Made by a program: the position numbers and the translations under genes. Under the pieces are notes generated by a model, which was not told the origin of the DNA, made no database searches, and saw only the letters and a program-made list of their open reading frames with translations. Positions 32,204 through 40,964 of a DNA stretch of 64,000 bases are shown here, piece by piece (position 1 is the first letter of the stretch; every line of letters begins with the position of its first letter). This stretch comes from Roseateles depolymerans (GTDB lineage: Bacteria > Pseudomonadota > Gammaproteobacteria > Burkholderiales > Burkholderiaceae_C). The DNA lies in the NCBI GenBank assembly GCA_003241055.1, contig QFOD01000018.1:113922-177921 (forward strand), read 5' to 3'.

Positions 32204-33160
32204 CTACTGCAGCGTGCTGCTGCCGGCCGGCTGGTCGTTGGAGTCGGCAAACATCTGCCCCACGTCCACCGCGTCGAAGCGGTAGTGGCGGCCGCAGAAG
32301 TCGCAGCCCACCTCGACCTCGCCGTGTTCGGCCAGCACCGAATCGGCCTCCGCACGGCCCAGGCCGCGCAGCATGTTGGCCACGCGCTCACGCGAGCAGG
32401 TGCAGGCAAAGCGCGGCGTCAGCGGCTGGAAGCGGGTGGTGGGCTCCTGCCAGAACAGACGCCGCAGCACCGTGTCGGCATCCAGGGTCAGCAACTCCTC
32501 CGCGGTCAGCGTCGAGGCCAGGATGCTGATGCGGTTGAACGCCTCGGACAGGCCGATGTCGTCCTCGTTGCGTCGCCCCTCGAGGTTGCCCTCGCCCTCC
32601 ACCGGCAGCCGCTGGATCAGCAGGCCGGCGGCGATGTCGTCGTTGGCAGCCAGCACCAGCTTGGTGTCGAGCTGCTCGGACTGCAGCATGTAATGCTCCA
32701 GCACCTCGGAGAGCTTGTGCAGCGGCTGACGCTGGTCGTCATGCAGCGGCACCACGCCCTGGTAGGGCTGCTGGCCAGGGAACTTGTCCTTGGGATCCAG
32801 CGTGATCGCGCAACGGCCCTGGCCCGCCACATTGAGCATGGCCTCCAGGCCAGCCCCCGACGCCACCTCGCCCACGCACTTGGCCGTGGCGCGGAAGCTC
32901 AGGTCATGCTGCGCCTCGGCCACGGCCAGCTTCACCGGGCCGTCACCCATGATCTGCAGCACCAGTGCCCCGTTGAACTTGATGTTGGCCTGCATCAGCA
33001 CCGCCGCCGCGCTCATCTCGCCCAGCAGCTGACGCAGCTCGGGCGGGAACTGCTGACCGGGCTCGCGGCGCGACAGCACCTCGCGCCAGGAATCGGTCAG
33101 GCGCACCAGCATGCCGCGCACCGGCAGGCCGTCAAACAGGAATTTGTGGAGTTCGGACAT
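32204..33160 (-). CDS. hslO: Redox-regulated chaperone Hsp33
   Basis: Holdase activated by oxidative unfolding. 318 aa from the ATG at 33160 (MSELHKFLFDGLPVRGMLVRL); an upstream in-frame start would add 8 residues. The C-terminal zinc switch has FACTCSRERV (CxC) and GCDFCGRHYRFD (CxxC), about 30 residues apart. It is 38 bp downstream of the gamma-carbonic anhydrase gene and likely in one operon with it. Confidence 0.94.
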   Translation of the reverse strand: MSELHKFLFDGLPVRGMLVRLTDSWREVLSRREPGQQFPPELRQLLGEMSAAAVLMQANIKFNGALVLQIMGDGPVKLAVAEAQHDLSFRATAKCVGEVASGAGLEAMLNVAGQGRCAITLDPKDKFPGQQPYQGVVPLHDDQRQPLHKLSEVLEHYMLQSEQLDTKLVLAANDDIAAGLLIQRLPVEGEGNLEGRRNEDDIGLSEAFNRISILASTLTAEELLTLDADTVLRRLFWQEPTTRFQPLTPRFACTCSRERVANMLRGLGRAEADSVLAEHGEVEVGCDFCGRHYRFDAVDVGQMFADSNDQPAGSSTLQ

Positions 33161-33198
33161 CAGTTTCTCGGTTGCCAAGCACACCCGGCGGGTGACGC

Positions 33199-33723
33199 TC
33201 AGCCAATCTTCTTCAGGCCGGTGCCGTAGCGCCGGCCGTTGTTCACATAGTGGGCGGCACTGGCCCGCAGGCCTGCCATCTGTTCGGGCGTGAGCTCGCG
33301 CACCACCTTGGCGGGCGCACCGACGATGAGGCTGCCATCGGGGAAGCTCTTGCCCTCGGTCACCAGCGCGCCGGCACCGACGATGCAGTTGCGGCCGATA
33401 CGGGCCCCATTCAAGACCACCGCGCCGATGCCGATCAGGCTTTCATCGCCGATGCTGCAGCCGTGCAGCATCACCTGGTGCCCCACCGTCACGCGCTCGC
33501 CGATCACCAGCGGGAAGCCCGTGTCGGCATGCAGCACCGAGCCATCCTGGATGTTGCTGCCGGCGCCTATGGTCAGCGTGTCGGAATCGCCCCGCAGCAC
33601 CGCGTTGAACCAGATGCTGACGTCCTCGCCCAGCGTCACCCGCCCCACCACCTCGGCACTGTCGGCCACCCAGGCGGTGGCTGCGATGTCGGGCACGAAA
33701 TCGTCCAGTTGATAGATCGCCAT
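33199..33723 (-). CDS. Gamma-class carbonic anhydrase family protein
   Basis: 174-aa left-handed beta-helix protein with hexapeptide repeats (VVGRVTLGEDVSIWFNAVLRGDSDTLTIG). The metal ligands are represented by HADTGFPLVIGERVTVGHQVMLHGC, with histidines spaced as in YrdA/CaiE-type proteins. The catalytic loop of Cam is absent, so carbonic anhydrase activity is uncertain. Start ATG at 33723 (MAIYQLDDFVPDI). Upstream partner of hslO. Confidence 0.9.
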   Translation of the reverse strand: MAIYQLDDFVPDIAATAWVADSAEVVGRVTLGEDVSIWFNAVLRGDSDTLTIGAGSNIQDGSVLHADTGFPLVIGERVTVGHQVMLHGCSIGDESLIGIGAVVLNGARIGRNCIVGAGALVTEGKSFPDGSLIVGAPAKVVRELTPEQMAGLRASAAHYVNNGRRYGTGLKKIG

Positions 33724-33861
33724 GGGTGTTCCGTAGAGCTGAGGCCGGCGCGGCCGGTCGCGGATTCTAGAAGCCCGCCCCGCGGGGCGCCGGCGCATGG
33801 GCTTGGAGCGCCGCATGACCCAAGGCCAACAGGGAATACGCCTACAAGGGTTTTCATCACC

Positions 33862-33882
33862 CAGCAAGCACGGTGCTTGCTG
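33862..33882. promoter_or_regulatory. 21-bp palindrome upstream of the PEP-CTERM gene
   Basis: Perfect 10-bp arms CAGCAAGCAC (33862–33871) and GTGCTTGCTG (33873–33882) around one central G, 90 bp before the PEP-CTERM start. No plus-strand gene ends just upstream, so an operator is more likely than a terminator. A second short inverted repeat GTCAC-agcc-GTGAC is at about 33909–33922. No -24/-12 sigma-54 element could be identified. Confidence 0.5.
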
Positions 33883-33971
33883 AAAGCTGTCAACCCCAAG
33901 ATCATGCCGTCACAGCCGTGACATGTGCACGGCCGTCCGAAACCCGTCCGATTCAACCGAGGGAAGCTGTG

Positions 33972-34505
33972 ATGAATCTGAAGAAGTTCCTGACCCGTGT
34001 GACCGCTGCTGCCGCGATGGCCGCCGCCGCCGTCGGCGCCCAAGCCGACACCTACCAGTTCACGCTGACCGGCGACTACAACGCCACCTGGCTGCTGGCC
34101 TCCAGCCCGACGCCGGATGACTACGGCGACGGCCAGGGCTTCGTCATCTGGGATGTCGAGGGTTTCGCGGATGCAAGCGAAGGCGTTGCCGACGTGTACT
34201 TCTGGAGCGGCGACATCGGTGGCGGCCTGCAGGTCAACGATTTCTACGGCGGCGATTTCGCCCTCGTGTCGACCGATGGCCCGCAGCTCTACACCGGCAC
34301 CGAAGACGCCCCCACCTTCACGCTCGGCACCTTCTCGCTGACCGAGTACCAGGGTTCGGGCACCTACACGCTGACGGTCACCAACGTGTCCGCCGTGCCG
34401 GAGCCGGCCTCCGTCGCGCTGCTGCTGGGCGGCCTGGGTCTGGTCGGCGCTGCCGCGGCCCGCCGCCGTCGCAGCGAAAATGAGGAAGCCCTCGACAACG
34501 CCTGA
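33972..34505 (+). CDS. PEP-CTERM sorted secreted protein
   Basis: 177 aa. A Sec signal peptide (residues 1–26, ending VGAQADT) is followed by a low-complexity acidic beta-rich body and a C-terminal VPEPASVALLLGGLGLVGAAAARRRR: the PEP motif, a hydrophobic helix and a basic cluster recognised by exosortase (EpsH). A 10-residue tail after the arginines (SENEEALDNA) is longer than usual. The start at 33972 has GAGGGA 7 nt upstream. Such proteins are processed and exported to the exopolysaccharide matrix. Exosortase is not in the window. A strong terminator follows. Confidence 0.88.
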   Translation: MNLKKFLTRVTAAAAMAAAAVGAQADTYQFTLTGDYNATWLLASSPTPDDYGDGQGFVIWDVEGFADASEGVADVYFWSGDIGGGLQVNDFYGGDFALVSTDGPQLYTGTEDAPTFTLGTFSLTEYQGSGTYTLTVTNVSAVPEPASVALLLGGLGLVGAAAARRRRSENEEALDNA

Positions 34506-34528
34506 CGAGCCTCAGCGCTGAAGACAGG

Positions 34529-34562
34529 GGCCGCGGCGCGCAATGCGTGCCGCGGCCTTTTT
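34529..34562 (+). terminator. Rho-independent terminator after PEP-CTERM gene
   Basis: Thirteen-pair stem (34529–34541 with 34545–34557, including one G·U pair), AAT loop and a T5 run at 34558–34562. It begins 24 bp after the stop codon, so the PEP-CTERM gene is monocistronic. Confidence 0.85.
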
Positions 34563-34586
34563 CATGGCGGCTCGCCCACACACCGA

Positions 34587-35393
34587 ATGGATCTCCGCCG
34601 CCGCTCCCTCGACATCCTGGCCATCGCCGACCCCGCCGACAAGGCCGCCGCCACCGCCGCACTGGCCCAGGCCGCGCGCCAGGGCCTGGCGACCTTCGAC
34701 CCGACCGAGCCCCTGACCCCGCCGGCCACGCCGCCCTTGCCCGGCCGCCCGTCCCGGCCGCAGCTGGTGGCAGCCGTCAAGGTACCCAAGCGCTCGCCCT
34801 TCACCCCCGAAGGGCGCGCAGCGCTGATCCACGCGATCTGCCACATCGAATTCAACGCGATCAACCTGGCGCTGGATGCCGTCTGGCGCTTTGACGGCAT
34901 GCCGCACGCGTTCTATTTGGACTGGCTGCGGGTGGCCGACGAGGAGGCCCTGCACTTCAGCCTGCTCAGCGCCCATCTGCAGACGCTGGGCCACGCCTAT
35001 GGCGACTTCGATGCCCACGACGGCCTGTGGACCATGGCCGAGCGCACGGCCGGCGACGTGCTGGCCCGCATGGCCCTGGTGCCGCGCACGCTGGAGGCGC
35101 GCGGCCTGGACGCGACGCCGCCGCTGCAAGCCAAGTTCGCCAAGGCCGGAGACCAGCGCGCCGTGGACATCCTGGCCGTGATCCTGCGCGACGAGGTCGG
35201 CCATGTGGAGATCGGCAACCGCTGGTATCGCTTCCTGTGCGAACAACGCGGGCTGGACCCGATCGCCCACTACCCGGACCTGGTCACCCGCTACCAGGCG
35301 CCGCGGCTGCGCGCGCCCTTCAACCTGGAGGCCCGCGCCGCCGCCGGCTTCTCGGCCGAGGAATTGCGAAGGCTGGAAGCGGACCACACCTGA
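34587..35393 (+). CDS. DUF455 ferritin-like di-iron protein
   Basis: 268 aa, PF04305. The family ferritin-like motifs are visible: HAICHIEFNAINLALDAVWRF, RVADEEALHFSLL and LRDEVGHVEIGNRWYRFL, giving the E/H ligands of a putative di-iron site. The biochemical role of the family is not established. A tRNA-modifying MiaE-like activity has been discussed for relatives (from memory). First gene of a same-strand run reaching 40,311. Confidence 0.85.
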   Translation: MDLRRRSLDILAIADPADKAAATAALAQAARQGLATFDPTEPLTPPATPPLPGRPSRPQLVAAVKVPKRSPFTPEGRAALIHAICHIEFNAINLALDAVWRFDGMPHAFYLDWLRVADEEALHFSLLSAHLQTLGHAYGDFDAHDGLWTMAERTAGDVLARMALVPRTLEARGLDATPPLQAKFAKAGDQRAVDILAVILRDEVGHVEIGNRWYRFLCEQRGLDPIAHYPDLVTRYQAPRLRAPFNLEARAAAGFSAEELRRLEADHT

Positions 35394-35448
35394 GGCCCGC
35401 ACGTCCCGCCCGCTACAGTCCCGGGCTTTGCCCGTTCGCGTTCTGCCC

Positions 35449-36357
35449 GTGTCCCGTTTCCAAGCCAATCTGCTGCTCACCCTGATCGCGCTGATCTGGG
35501 GCTCCGCCTTCGTCGCCCAGAGCCGCGGCATGGAACTGGTGGGGCCGCTGCAGTTCACCGGCGTGCGCTTCCTGATCGGCGCCCTGGTGGTGGCGCCGCT
35601 GGCCTGGAAGGAATGGCAGCGGCTGGCACGCGCGGGCCGCCCGCTCATGCGCCGGGACGTGGGGCACATCGCGGCACTGGGCGGGCTCATGACCCTGGGC
35701 GCCGTGCTGCAGCAGGTGGGCATACAGAGCACCACCGTCACCAACGCCGGCTTCCTGACGGCTCTCTATGTGCCGCTGGTGCCGGTGCTGGGCGGACTGC
35801 TGCTGCGGCAGCGGGCGCACTGGTCGGTCTGGCCTGCGGCGCTGGGCTGCGTTGCCGGGGCCTTTCTGCTGTCCGGCGCGCACGAGCTGCGCCTGAGCGC
35901 GGGCGATGCCTGGGTGATCGCCTCCGCCGTGCCCTGGGCCGTGCATGTGCTGATGGTGGGTCGCTGGGCGGACCGCATGGGGGCGCCGTTGCTGGTGGCC
36001 TGCGGTCAGTTCACCGTGTGCGGCCTGCTGTCGCTGGCCGCCGCGGTGCTGGCCGAGCCCATCGCCTGGCAGGGACTCATCGCCGCCACCGGCCCCATCC
36101 TCTACACCGGCGTGCTGTCGGTGGGCGTGGCCTTCACCGCCCAGGTCATCGCGCAGCGCTATGCCCACGCGGCCGACGCCGCCATCATCCTGTCGTCCGA
36201 AACCCTGTTCGCCGCCGGCTTCGGCTATCTGCTGCTCGGCGAGCGGCTGGACGCCGCCGGCCTGCTGGGCTGCGGCCTGATGCTGGCCTGCATACTGCTC
36301 GTGCAGCTGATGCCGCTGCTGGGCCATGTCCGGCGCAGCCTGGCCAGCCAGCCCTGA
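35449..36357 (+). CDS. EamA/DMT-family transporter
   Basis: Inner-membrane exporter of the drug/metabolite transporter superfamily, 302 aa with ten predicted helices in two EamA repeats. The GTG at 35449 gives MSRFQANLLLTLIALIWGSAFVAQ, which matches family N-termini and the first helix; no better in-frame ATG exists nearby. The substrate is unknown. It is 55 bp after the DUF455 gene and 20 bp before the esterase-like gene. Confidence 0.87.
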   Translation: MSRFQANLLLTLIALIWGSAFVAQSRGMELVGPLQFTGVRFLIGALVVAPLAWKEWQRLARAGRPLMRRDVGHIAALGGLMTLGAVLQQVGIQSTTVTNAGFLTALYVPLVPVLGGLLLRQRAHWSVWPAALGCVAGAFLLSGAHELRLSAGDAWVIASAVPWAVHVLMVGRWADRMGAPLLVACGQFTVCGLLSLAAAVLAEPIAWQGLIAATGPILYTGVLSVGVAFTAQVIAQRYAHAADAAIILSSETLFAAGFGYLLLGERLDAAGLLGCGLMLACILLVQLMPLLGHVRRSLASQP

Positions 36358-36377
36358 CCCCTCACGCCCTTCGTCCC

Positions 36378-37583
36378 ATGAAGTTCCCTGCCTCCCTGAC
36401 TCCCGCCTTGTTGCCCGCCCTGCTGCTCGCCTTGGGCACCAGCGTCCAGGCCCAGTCGCTGACCTACCTCGGCCAGCAGGTGCTGCCCAGCAGCGAAACC
36501 TACAAGGGCACGCCGGTCGGCGGGCTGTCCAGCCTGGACTACGACGTGGCGCACGGCCGCTACCTCGCCATCAGCGACGACCGCAGCGAGCTCGCGCCGG
36601 CCCGCTTCTACGAGTTCACGCTGGACCTTTCCAAGTTCAATCGCAACCGCCAGCCCGGCCGGGCCGGCGTGCAGTTCACCGGCGTGACGACCCTGCTGAA
36701 CCCGCAGGGCCAGCCCTTCGGCCCGCGGCAACTGGACCCCGAAGGCCTGCGCCTGGATGCGCGGCGCGGCCTGATCTACTGGAGCAACGAAGGCCAGCGC
36801 CGCGCCGGCGACATGCAAAGCCCCACGATCCGCCGCATGAAGCCCGACGGCCAGCCGGCCGGCGAATTCCCGGTGCCGCCCTACTACTTCCCCAGCGGCA
36901 GCGCCGCCGGGCGCAGCGCCGGTGACCTGGGCGTGTACGACAACCTCGGCTTCGAGAGCATCGCCATCACGCCCGACGGCCGCACGCTCTGGACCATGGT
37001 GGAGAACGCCCTCGCCCAGGACGACGCCCCGGCCGCGTTGGACCACGGCAGCCGGGCCCGCATGCTCAGCTTCGACCTGGACAGCGGCCGTGCCGGCGCC
37101 GAGTACATCTACGAGGTCGGCCCGGTGCCGGTGACGCCGGCCAAGCCCGGCGCCTTCTCGGTCAACGGCGTGGCCGACATGCTGGCGCTCTCTGACCACG
37201 AGTTCATCGCCATCGAGCGCGGCTTCGCCGTGGGCGCCCCCACGCCGGGCGCCTCGCCGGTCAACGGCAAACCCACCGGCAACAGCATCCAGCTGGTGCT
37301 GATCGACACGCAGGGCGCCACCGACGTGGCCGGCTGGGCCAGCATCCAGGGGCGAGCCCTGACCCCGGTCAAGCGCCGCCTGCTGCTGGACCTGTCCACG
37401 CTCAAGAACGACGACGGCAGCCCGCTGGCGCTGGACAACGTCGAAGGCCTGGTGCTGGGCCCGCAGTTCAACGGCAAGCCCACACTGGTGCTGGTGTCGG
37501 ACAACAACTTCAGCGCCGAGCAGTTCACGCAGTTCCTGCTGCTGAGCATCGACGGCCCGCTGACCGGCGGAGCCCGGCCCTGA
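36378..37583 (+). CDS. Secreted phytase-like esterase (PF13449-type)
   Basis: 401 aa with a signal peptide (residues 1–24, ending SVQAQ). The beta-propeller-like body carries GGLSSLDYDVAHGRYLAISDDRS, DPEGLRLD, SNEGQRR, NLGFESIAITPDGRTLWTMVENAL and NVEGLVLGP, typical of the 'esterase-like activity of phytase' family. It is presumably periplasmic; the natural phosphoester or ester substrate is unknown. The next gene seems to start on its stop codon. Confidence 0.85.
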   Translation: MKFPASLTPALLPALLLALGTSVQAQSLTYLGQQVLPSSETYKGTPVGGLSSLDYDVAHGRYLAISDDRSELAPARFYEFTLDLSKFNRNRQPGRAGVQFTGVTTLLNPQGQPFGPRQLDPEGLRLDARRGLIYWSNEGQRRAGDMQSPTIRRMKPDGQPAGEFPVPPYYFPSGSAAGRSAGDLGVYDNLGFESIAITPDGRTLWTMVENALAQDDAPAALDHGSRARMLSFDLDSGRAGAEYIYEVGPVPVTPAKPGAFSVNGVADMLALSDHEFIAIERGFAVGAPTPGASPVNGKPTGNSIQLVLIDTQGATDVAGWASIQGRALTPVKRRLLLDLSTLKNDDGSPLALDNVEGLVLGPQFNGKPTLVLVSDNNFSAEQFTQFLLLSIDGPLTGGARP

Positions 37584-38467
37584 ACCCCGTCCCGCTGCGC
37601 GCCTATGCGCTGCTGGCAGCCAGCACCAGCCTGATCGGCAGCTATGTCGGGCTGTCCAAGCTGCTGGTGGCGGCCTTCCCCGTCTTCCTGCTGGCGGGGC
37701 TGCGCTTTGCGATGGCCGCGGTGCTGATGGCCGGCTGGCTGAAGAAGCCGGCCGACGAGCCACCGCTGGACGGCCGCGCGCGCGGCCTGCTGTTCCTGGA
37801 GTCCTTCCTGGGCAACTTCCTGTTCTCGCTGTGCATGCTCTACGGGCTCAAGCTGAGCTCGGCGCTGGTGGCCGGCGTCATCATGGCCGGCATCCCGGCC
37901 GCGGTGGCGCTGCTCAGCCGCGTGTTCCTGCGCGAGCGCCTGAGCGGCCGCGTGCTGGCCGGCATCGCCTGCGCGGTGGGCGGCATCGCGCTGGTGGCGG
38001 CCAGCCGCCATGGCGGGGGCGACACCTCGGTGCTGGGCGCGCTGCTGCTGCTGGCCGCGGTGTTCTGCGAGGCCAGCTACGTGGTGATCGGCAAGTCGCT
38101 GACCGCGCACCTCACGCCCCGGCGCATCAGCGCGCTGATGAACCTCTGGGGCCTGGCCCTGGTGACGCCGCTGGCGCTGTGGCAGGCCCGCGGCTTCGAC
38201 TGGGCCGCGCCGCAACTGCAGCACTGGGGTCTGCTGGCCTATTACGCCGCGGCGGCCAGCATCTTCACCGTGTGGCTATGGATGAGCGGTCTGCGCCATG
38301 TGCCGGCCTCGCAGGCCGGCGTGTTCATGGTCTTCCTGCCGGTCAGCACGGCGCTGATCGGACTGGCGCTGGGCGAGCAGCTGACCCTGCCGCACGCGCT
38401 CGCCTATGGCCTGGCCTTATTGGGGGTGCTGCTGGCGACATGGCCGGGGCGCGGCCGCGCTCGGTAG
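37580..38467 (+). CDS. EamA-family transporter, probable CTG start
   Basis: About 295 aa. The first in-frame ATG/GTG/TTG is the GTG at 37667, but starting there would delete the first membrane helix (AYALLAASTSLIGSYVGLSK), which is clearly conserved in character. The reading frame is open upstream, and a CTG at 37580 overlaps the preceding TGA as CTGA, like the 4-bp overlaps elsewhere in this window. I therefore propose CTG initiation. Two EamA repeats are visible (for example GLKLSSALVAGVIMAGIPAAVALLSRVFLRERL). Substrate unknown. Confidence 0.75.
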   Translation: MNPVPLRAYALLAASTSLIGSYVGLSKLLVAAFPVFLLAGLRFAMAAVLMAGWLKKPADEPPLDGRARGLLFLESFLGNFLFSLCMLYGLKLSSALVAGVIMAGIPAAVALLSRVFLRERLSGRVLAGIACAVGGIALVAASRHGGGDTSVLGALLLLAAVFCEASYVVIGKSLTAHLTPRRISALMNLWGLALVTPLALWQARGFDWAAPQLQHWGLLAYYAAAASIFTVWLWMSGLRHVPASQAGVFMVFLPVSTALIGLALGEQLTLPHALAYGLALLGVLLATWPGRGRAR

Positions 38468-38476
38468 GATGCCGGG

Positions 38477-39331
38477 ATGTCTGTCCAAGCCGATCTCGCG
38501 CGCTGGCGCGAGCACCTGACCCGCTTCGCCGCCCTGCTGGGCAACCCGCCCGACGCCCAGGCCCGGCCCGCCCCCGACGCATCGCCACAGCAGGTGCTGG
38601 TGTTCGCACCCCATCCCGATGACGAATGCATCGTCGGCGCCCTGCCGCTGCGCCTGCAGCGCGAGGCCGGCTGGCGGGTCACCAATGTCGCGGTCACGCT
38701 GGGCAGCAATGCCGAGCGCCGCGCGGCCCGCTGGGCCGAGCTGCTGGACGCCTGCGCCGTGCTGGGCTTCGACTGCGTGCGGCCTGCGCCCGAAGGCCTG
38801 TCCGACGTGCGCCCCGACACCGCCGAACGTGCGCCCGCGCTGTGGGCCGCCCATGTGCAGGCCATCGCGGCGCTGCTGCGCGACTACCGCCCGGCCCTGG
38901 TGCTGGCCCCGCACGAGCGCGACGACAACCCCACCCACCGCGGCGTCTACCGCCTGGTGCTCGAAGCCCTGGCCGCCGCCGGCAGCGACACGGTGCTGGC
39001 CCAGACCGAGTTCTGGTCCACCCAGGCCGCGCCCAATGCGCTGGTGCAGACCGGCATCGCCGACACCGCCACGCTGATCGCCGCGCTGGAGCGCCATACC
39101 GGCGAGATCGCCCGCAACCCCTACCACCTGCGCCTGCCGGCCTTCCTGGCCGACGCGGTGCGCCGCGGCGGCGAACTGGTCAACGGCGCCGGCGAGGCGC
39201 CGCCCGACTTCGCCTTCGCCACCCTCTACCGGCTGCAGGCCGTGCGTGCCGGCCAGCCCGGCGCCGACCTGCCCCGCCGCATCTTCCCGGCCCGCGAGGC
39301 CCTGAACGCCAACACCCTGCTGACGCCATGA
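38477..39331 (+). CDS. PIG-L/LmbE-type N-deacetylase
   Basis: 284 aa, zinc-dependent de-N-acetylase fold (PF02585). The signature VFAPHPDDE holds metal ligands, and PHERDDNPTHRGVYRLV supplies the later His. Members act on N-acetylglucosamine-type or related amides; the substrate here is not evident. It overlaps the next gene, an aspartoacylase-like hydrolase, by 4 bp (ATGA), so the two probably act together. Confidence 0.86.
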   Translation: MSVQADLARWREHLTRFAALLGNPPDAQARPAPDASPQQVLVFAPHPDDECIVGALPLRLQREAGWRVTNVAVTLGSNAERRAARWAELLDACAVLGFDCVRPAPEGLSDVRPDTAERAPALWAAHVQAIAALLRDYRPALVLAPHERDDNPTHRGVYRLVLEALAAAGSDTVLAQTEFWSTQAAPNALVQTGIADTATLIAALERHTGEIARNPYHLRLPAFLADAVRRGGELVNGAGEAPPDFAFATLYRLQAVRAGQPGADLPRRIFPAREALNANTLLTP

Positions 39332-40311
39332 GCACCCAGCCCACCCACCTTCGCGTCCACCAGTACCTGGGCCTCAAGCCCGGCCCGCGCTTCATCGTGA
39401 CCGGCGCGGTGCACGGCAACGAGATCCACGGCACGACGGCCATGGCCGGCATCATGGCCCAGCTGGACCGCGGCGAGCTCACGCTCAAGCGCGGCACGCT
39501 GACCTTCGTGCCCATCGTGAACCCGCTGGCCCACCAGCTGAACCGCCGCGAGGGCGACCGCAACCTCAACCGCAACCTGCGCCCGCCCGCGGTCATCCAC
39601 GACTTCGAGGACCGCATCACCCGCCAGCTCTGCCCGCTGCTGGCCGCGCACGACGGCCTGCTGGACCTGCACAGCTTCCAGGGCCAGGGCCCGGCCTTCG
39701 CGATGCTGGGCCCGCGCAACAACGACGGCGACCTGGAACCCCATCAGCACGAGGCCATCGAATCGGCTCTGGGCGCACGCCTGGGCGTGGGCCGCATCGT
39801 GGAAGGCTGGCTGTCCACCTATGCGCTCGGGCTGCAGCGTCGCCAGCAGCGCGTGAACGACGGCTCGCGCCGCGCCGCGCTGATCGCCGACCCGCACTAC
39901 GGCGTGGGCACGACCGAATACATGCGCTCCACCGGCGGCTGGGCCATCACGCTGGAATGCGGGCAACACCTGGACCCGAACGGCCCCGAGGTCGCGCGCC
40001 TGGCCATACTGCGCTCGCTGGTGCACCTGGACATGCTGGACGAGAGCGCGGTCGAACCCCACCGCCCCGCGCAGCCACCCGAGCTGCTGCAGCTCTACGA
40101 CGTGATCGACCGCGAGGACATGGGTGACCAGTTCGCCCGCGAATGGGCCAGCTTCGATGCGGTGGAGGCCGGCCAGCTGATCGGCACGCGCGCCAGCGGC
40201 GAGCCGGTGCTGGCGCCCTCGGCCGGCCGCATCGTGTTCCCCAACACCAAGTCGCAGCCGGGTACCGAATGGTTCTACCTGGCACGGCCCAGCGACCGCC
40301 GGCTGGGCTGA
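39328..40311 (+). CDS. Succinylglutamate desuccinylase/aspartoacylase-family hydrolase
   Basis: 327-aa zinc carboxypeptidase-like enzyme (M14 superfamily). GAVHGNEIHG gives His and Glu zinc ligands, DLHS the second His, and ITLECGQH the catalytic glutamate. NPLAHQLNRREGDRNLNRNL is typical of the family. It would cleave an N-acyl amino acid or similar amide. Coupled to the PIG-L deacetylase, it suggests stepwise removal of two acyl groups from one compound (inference). It converges with a GST gene. Confidence 0.88.
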   Translation: MSTQPTHLRVHQYLGLKPGPRFIVTGAVHGNEIHGTTAMAGIMAQLDRGELTLKRGTLTFVPIVNPLAHQLNRREGDRNLNRNLRPPAVIHDFEDRITRQLCPLLAAHDGLLDLHSFQGQGPAFAMLGPRNNDGDLEPHQHEAIESALGARLGVGRIVEGWLSTYALGLQRRQQRVNDGSRRAALIADPHYGVGTTEYMRSTGGWAITLECGQHLDPNGPEVARLAILRSLVHLDMLDESAVEPHRPAQPPELLQLYDVIDREDMGDQFAREWASFDAVEAGQLIGTRASGEPVLAPSAGRIVFPNTKSQPGTEWFYLARPSDRRLG

Positions 40312-40320
40312 GCCGGCGCC

Positions 40321-40950
40321 TCAGCCCATGGTCCCGCGCGCCTGCATGGCCTCGCGCCAGCGGCGCAGGTGCGGGTGCTCGTCGCCCGGCTTGATCTTCA
40401 CGGCCCGCGCAAAGTCCACCGCCACCACCGCGGTGATGTCGGCAATGCTGAACTGGCCGGCGGCGATGAAGTCGCGCCCCGCCAGGTGCTCGTCCAGCGT
40501 GCTGAAGAACTGCCGCACCCGTGCCAGACCACGCTCGGCCAGCGCGGGGATCTGCGCATAGTTGACCGGCCCGGGCAGCGCGCGGTCCGCCATCGCCGGG
40601 CTGCTGTTGCGCAGTGCCTCGGCGATCGCGATCAGGCCCTCGAACTCCACGCGCCACTGCCAGCCGGCGATATCCGCCTTGTCCAGCGGTGTGCGGCCCA
40701 GCAGCGGCGGCTCGGGGTGGCGCGCCTCCATATAGGCCGCGATCGCGGCGTTGTCGGTCAGCACCGGCCCCTCCTCGGTCACCAGCGCCGGCACGGTGCA
40801 CTGCGGGTTGATGCGCCGGAAGGCCTCGCCCAGCTGTTCGCCATTGCGCAGGTCCACCTGCACGGTGTGGTGGGCCACGCCCTTCTCGGCCAGCAGGATG
40901 CGGGCGCGGCGCGGGCTGGGGGCGGTGGCGCAGTCGTACAGGGTCAACAT
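40321..40950 (-). CDS. Glutathione S-transferase family protein
   Basis: 209 aa. It has an N-terminal thioredoxin-like domain (MLTLYDCATAPSPRRARILLAEKG, with the cis-Pro motif TVPALVTEEGPVLTDNAAIAAYM) and an all-helical C-terminal domain. The N-terminal active residue is likely Ser in APSPRRAR. Downstream of yghU with a 14-bp gap, so cotranscribed. Substrate unknown. Confidence 0.88.
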   Translation of the reverse strand: MLTLYDCATAPSPRRARILLAEKGVAHHTVQVDLRNGEQLGEAFRRINPQCTVPALVTEEGPVLTDNAAIAAYMEARHPEPPLLGRTPLDKADIAGWQWRVEFEGLIAIAEALRNSSPAMADRALPGPVNYAQIPALAERGLARVRQFFSTLDEHLAGRDFIAAGQFSIADITAVVAVDFARAVKIKPGDEHPHLRRWREAMQARGTMG

Positions 40951-40964
40951 GGGGTCAGGTCTCC

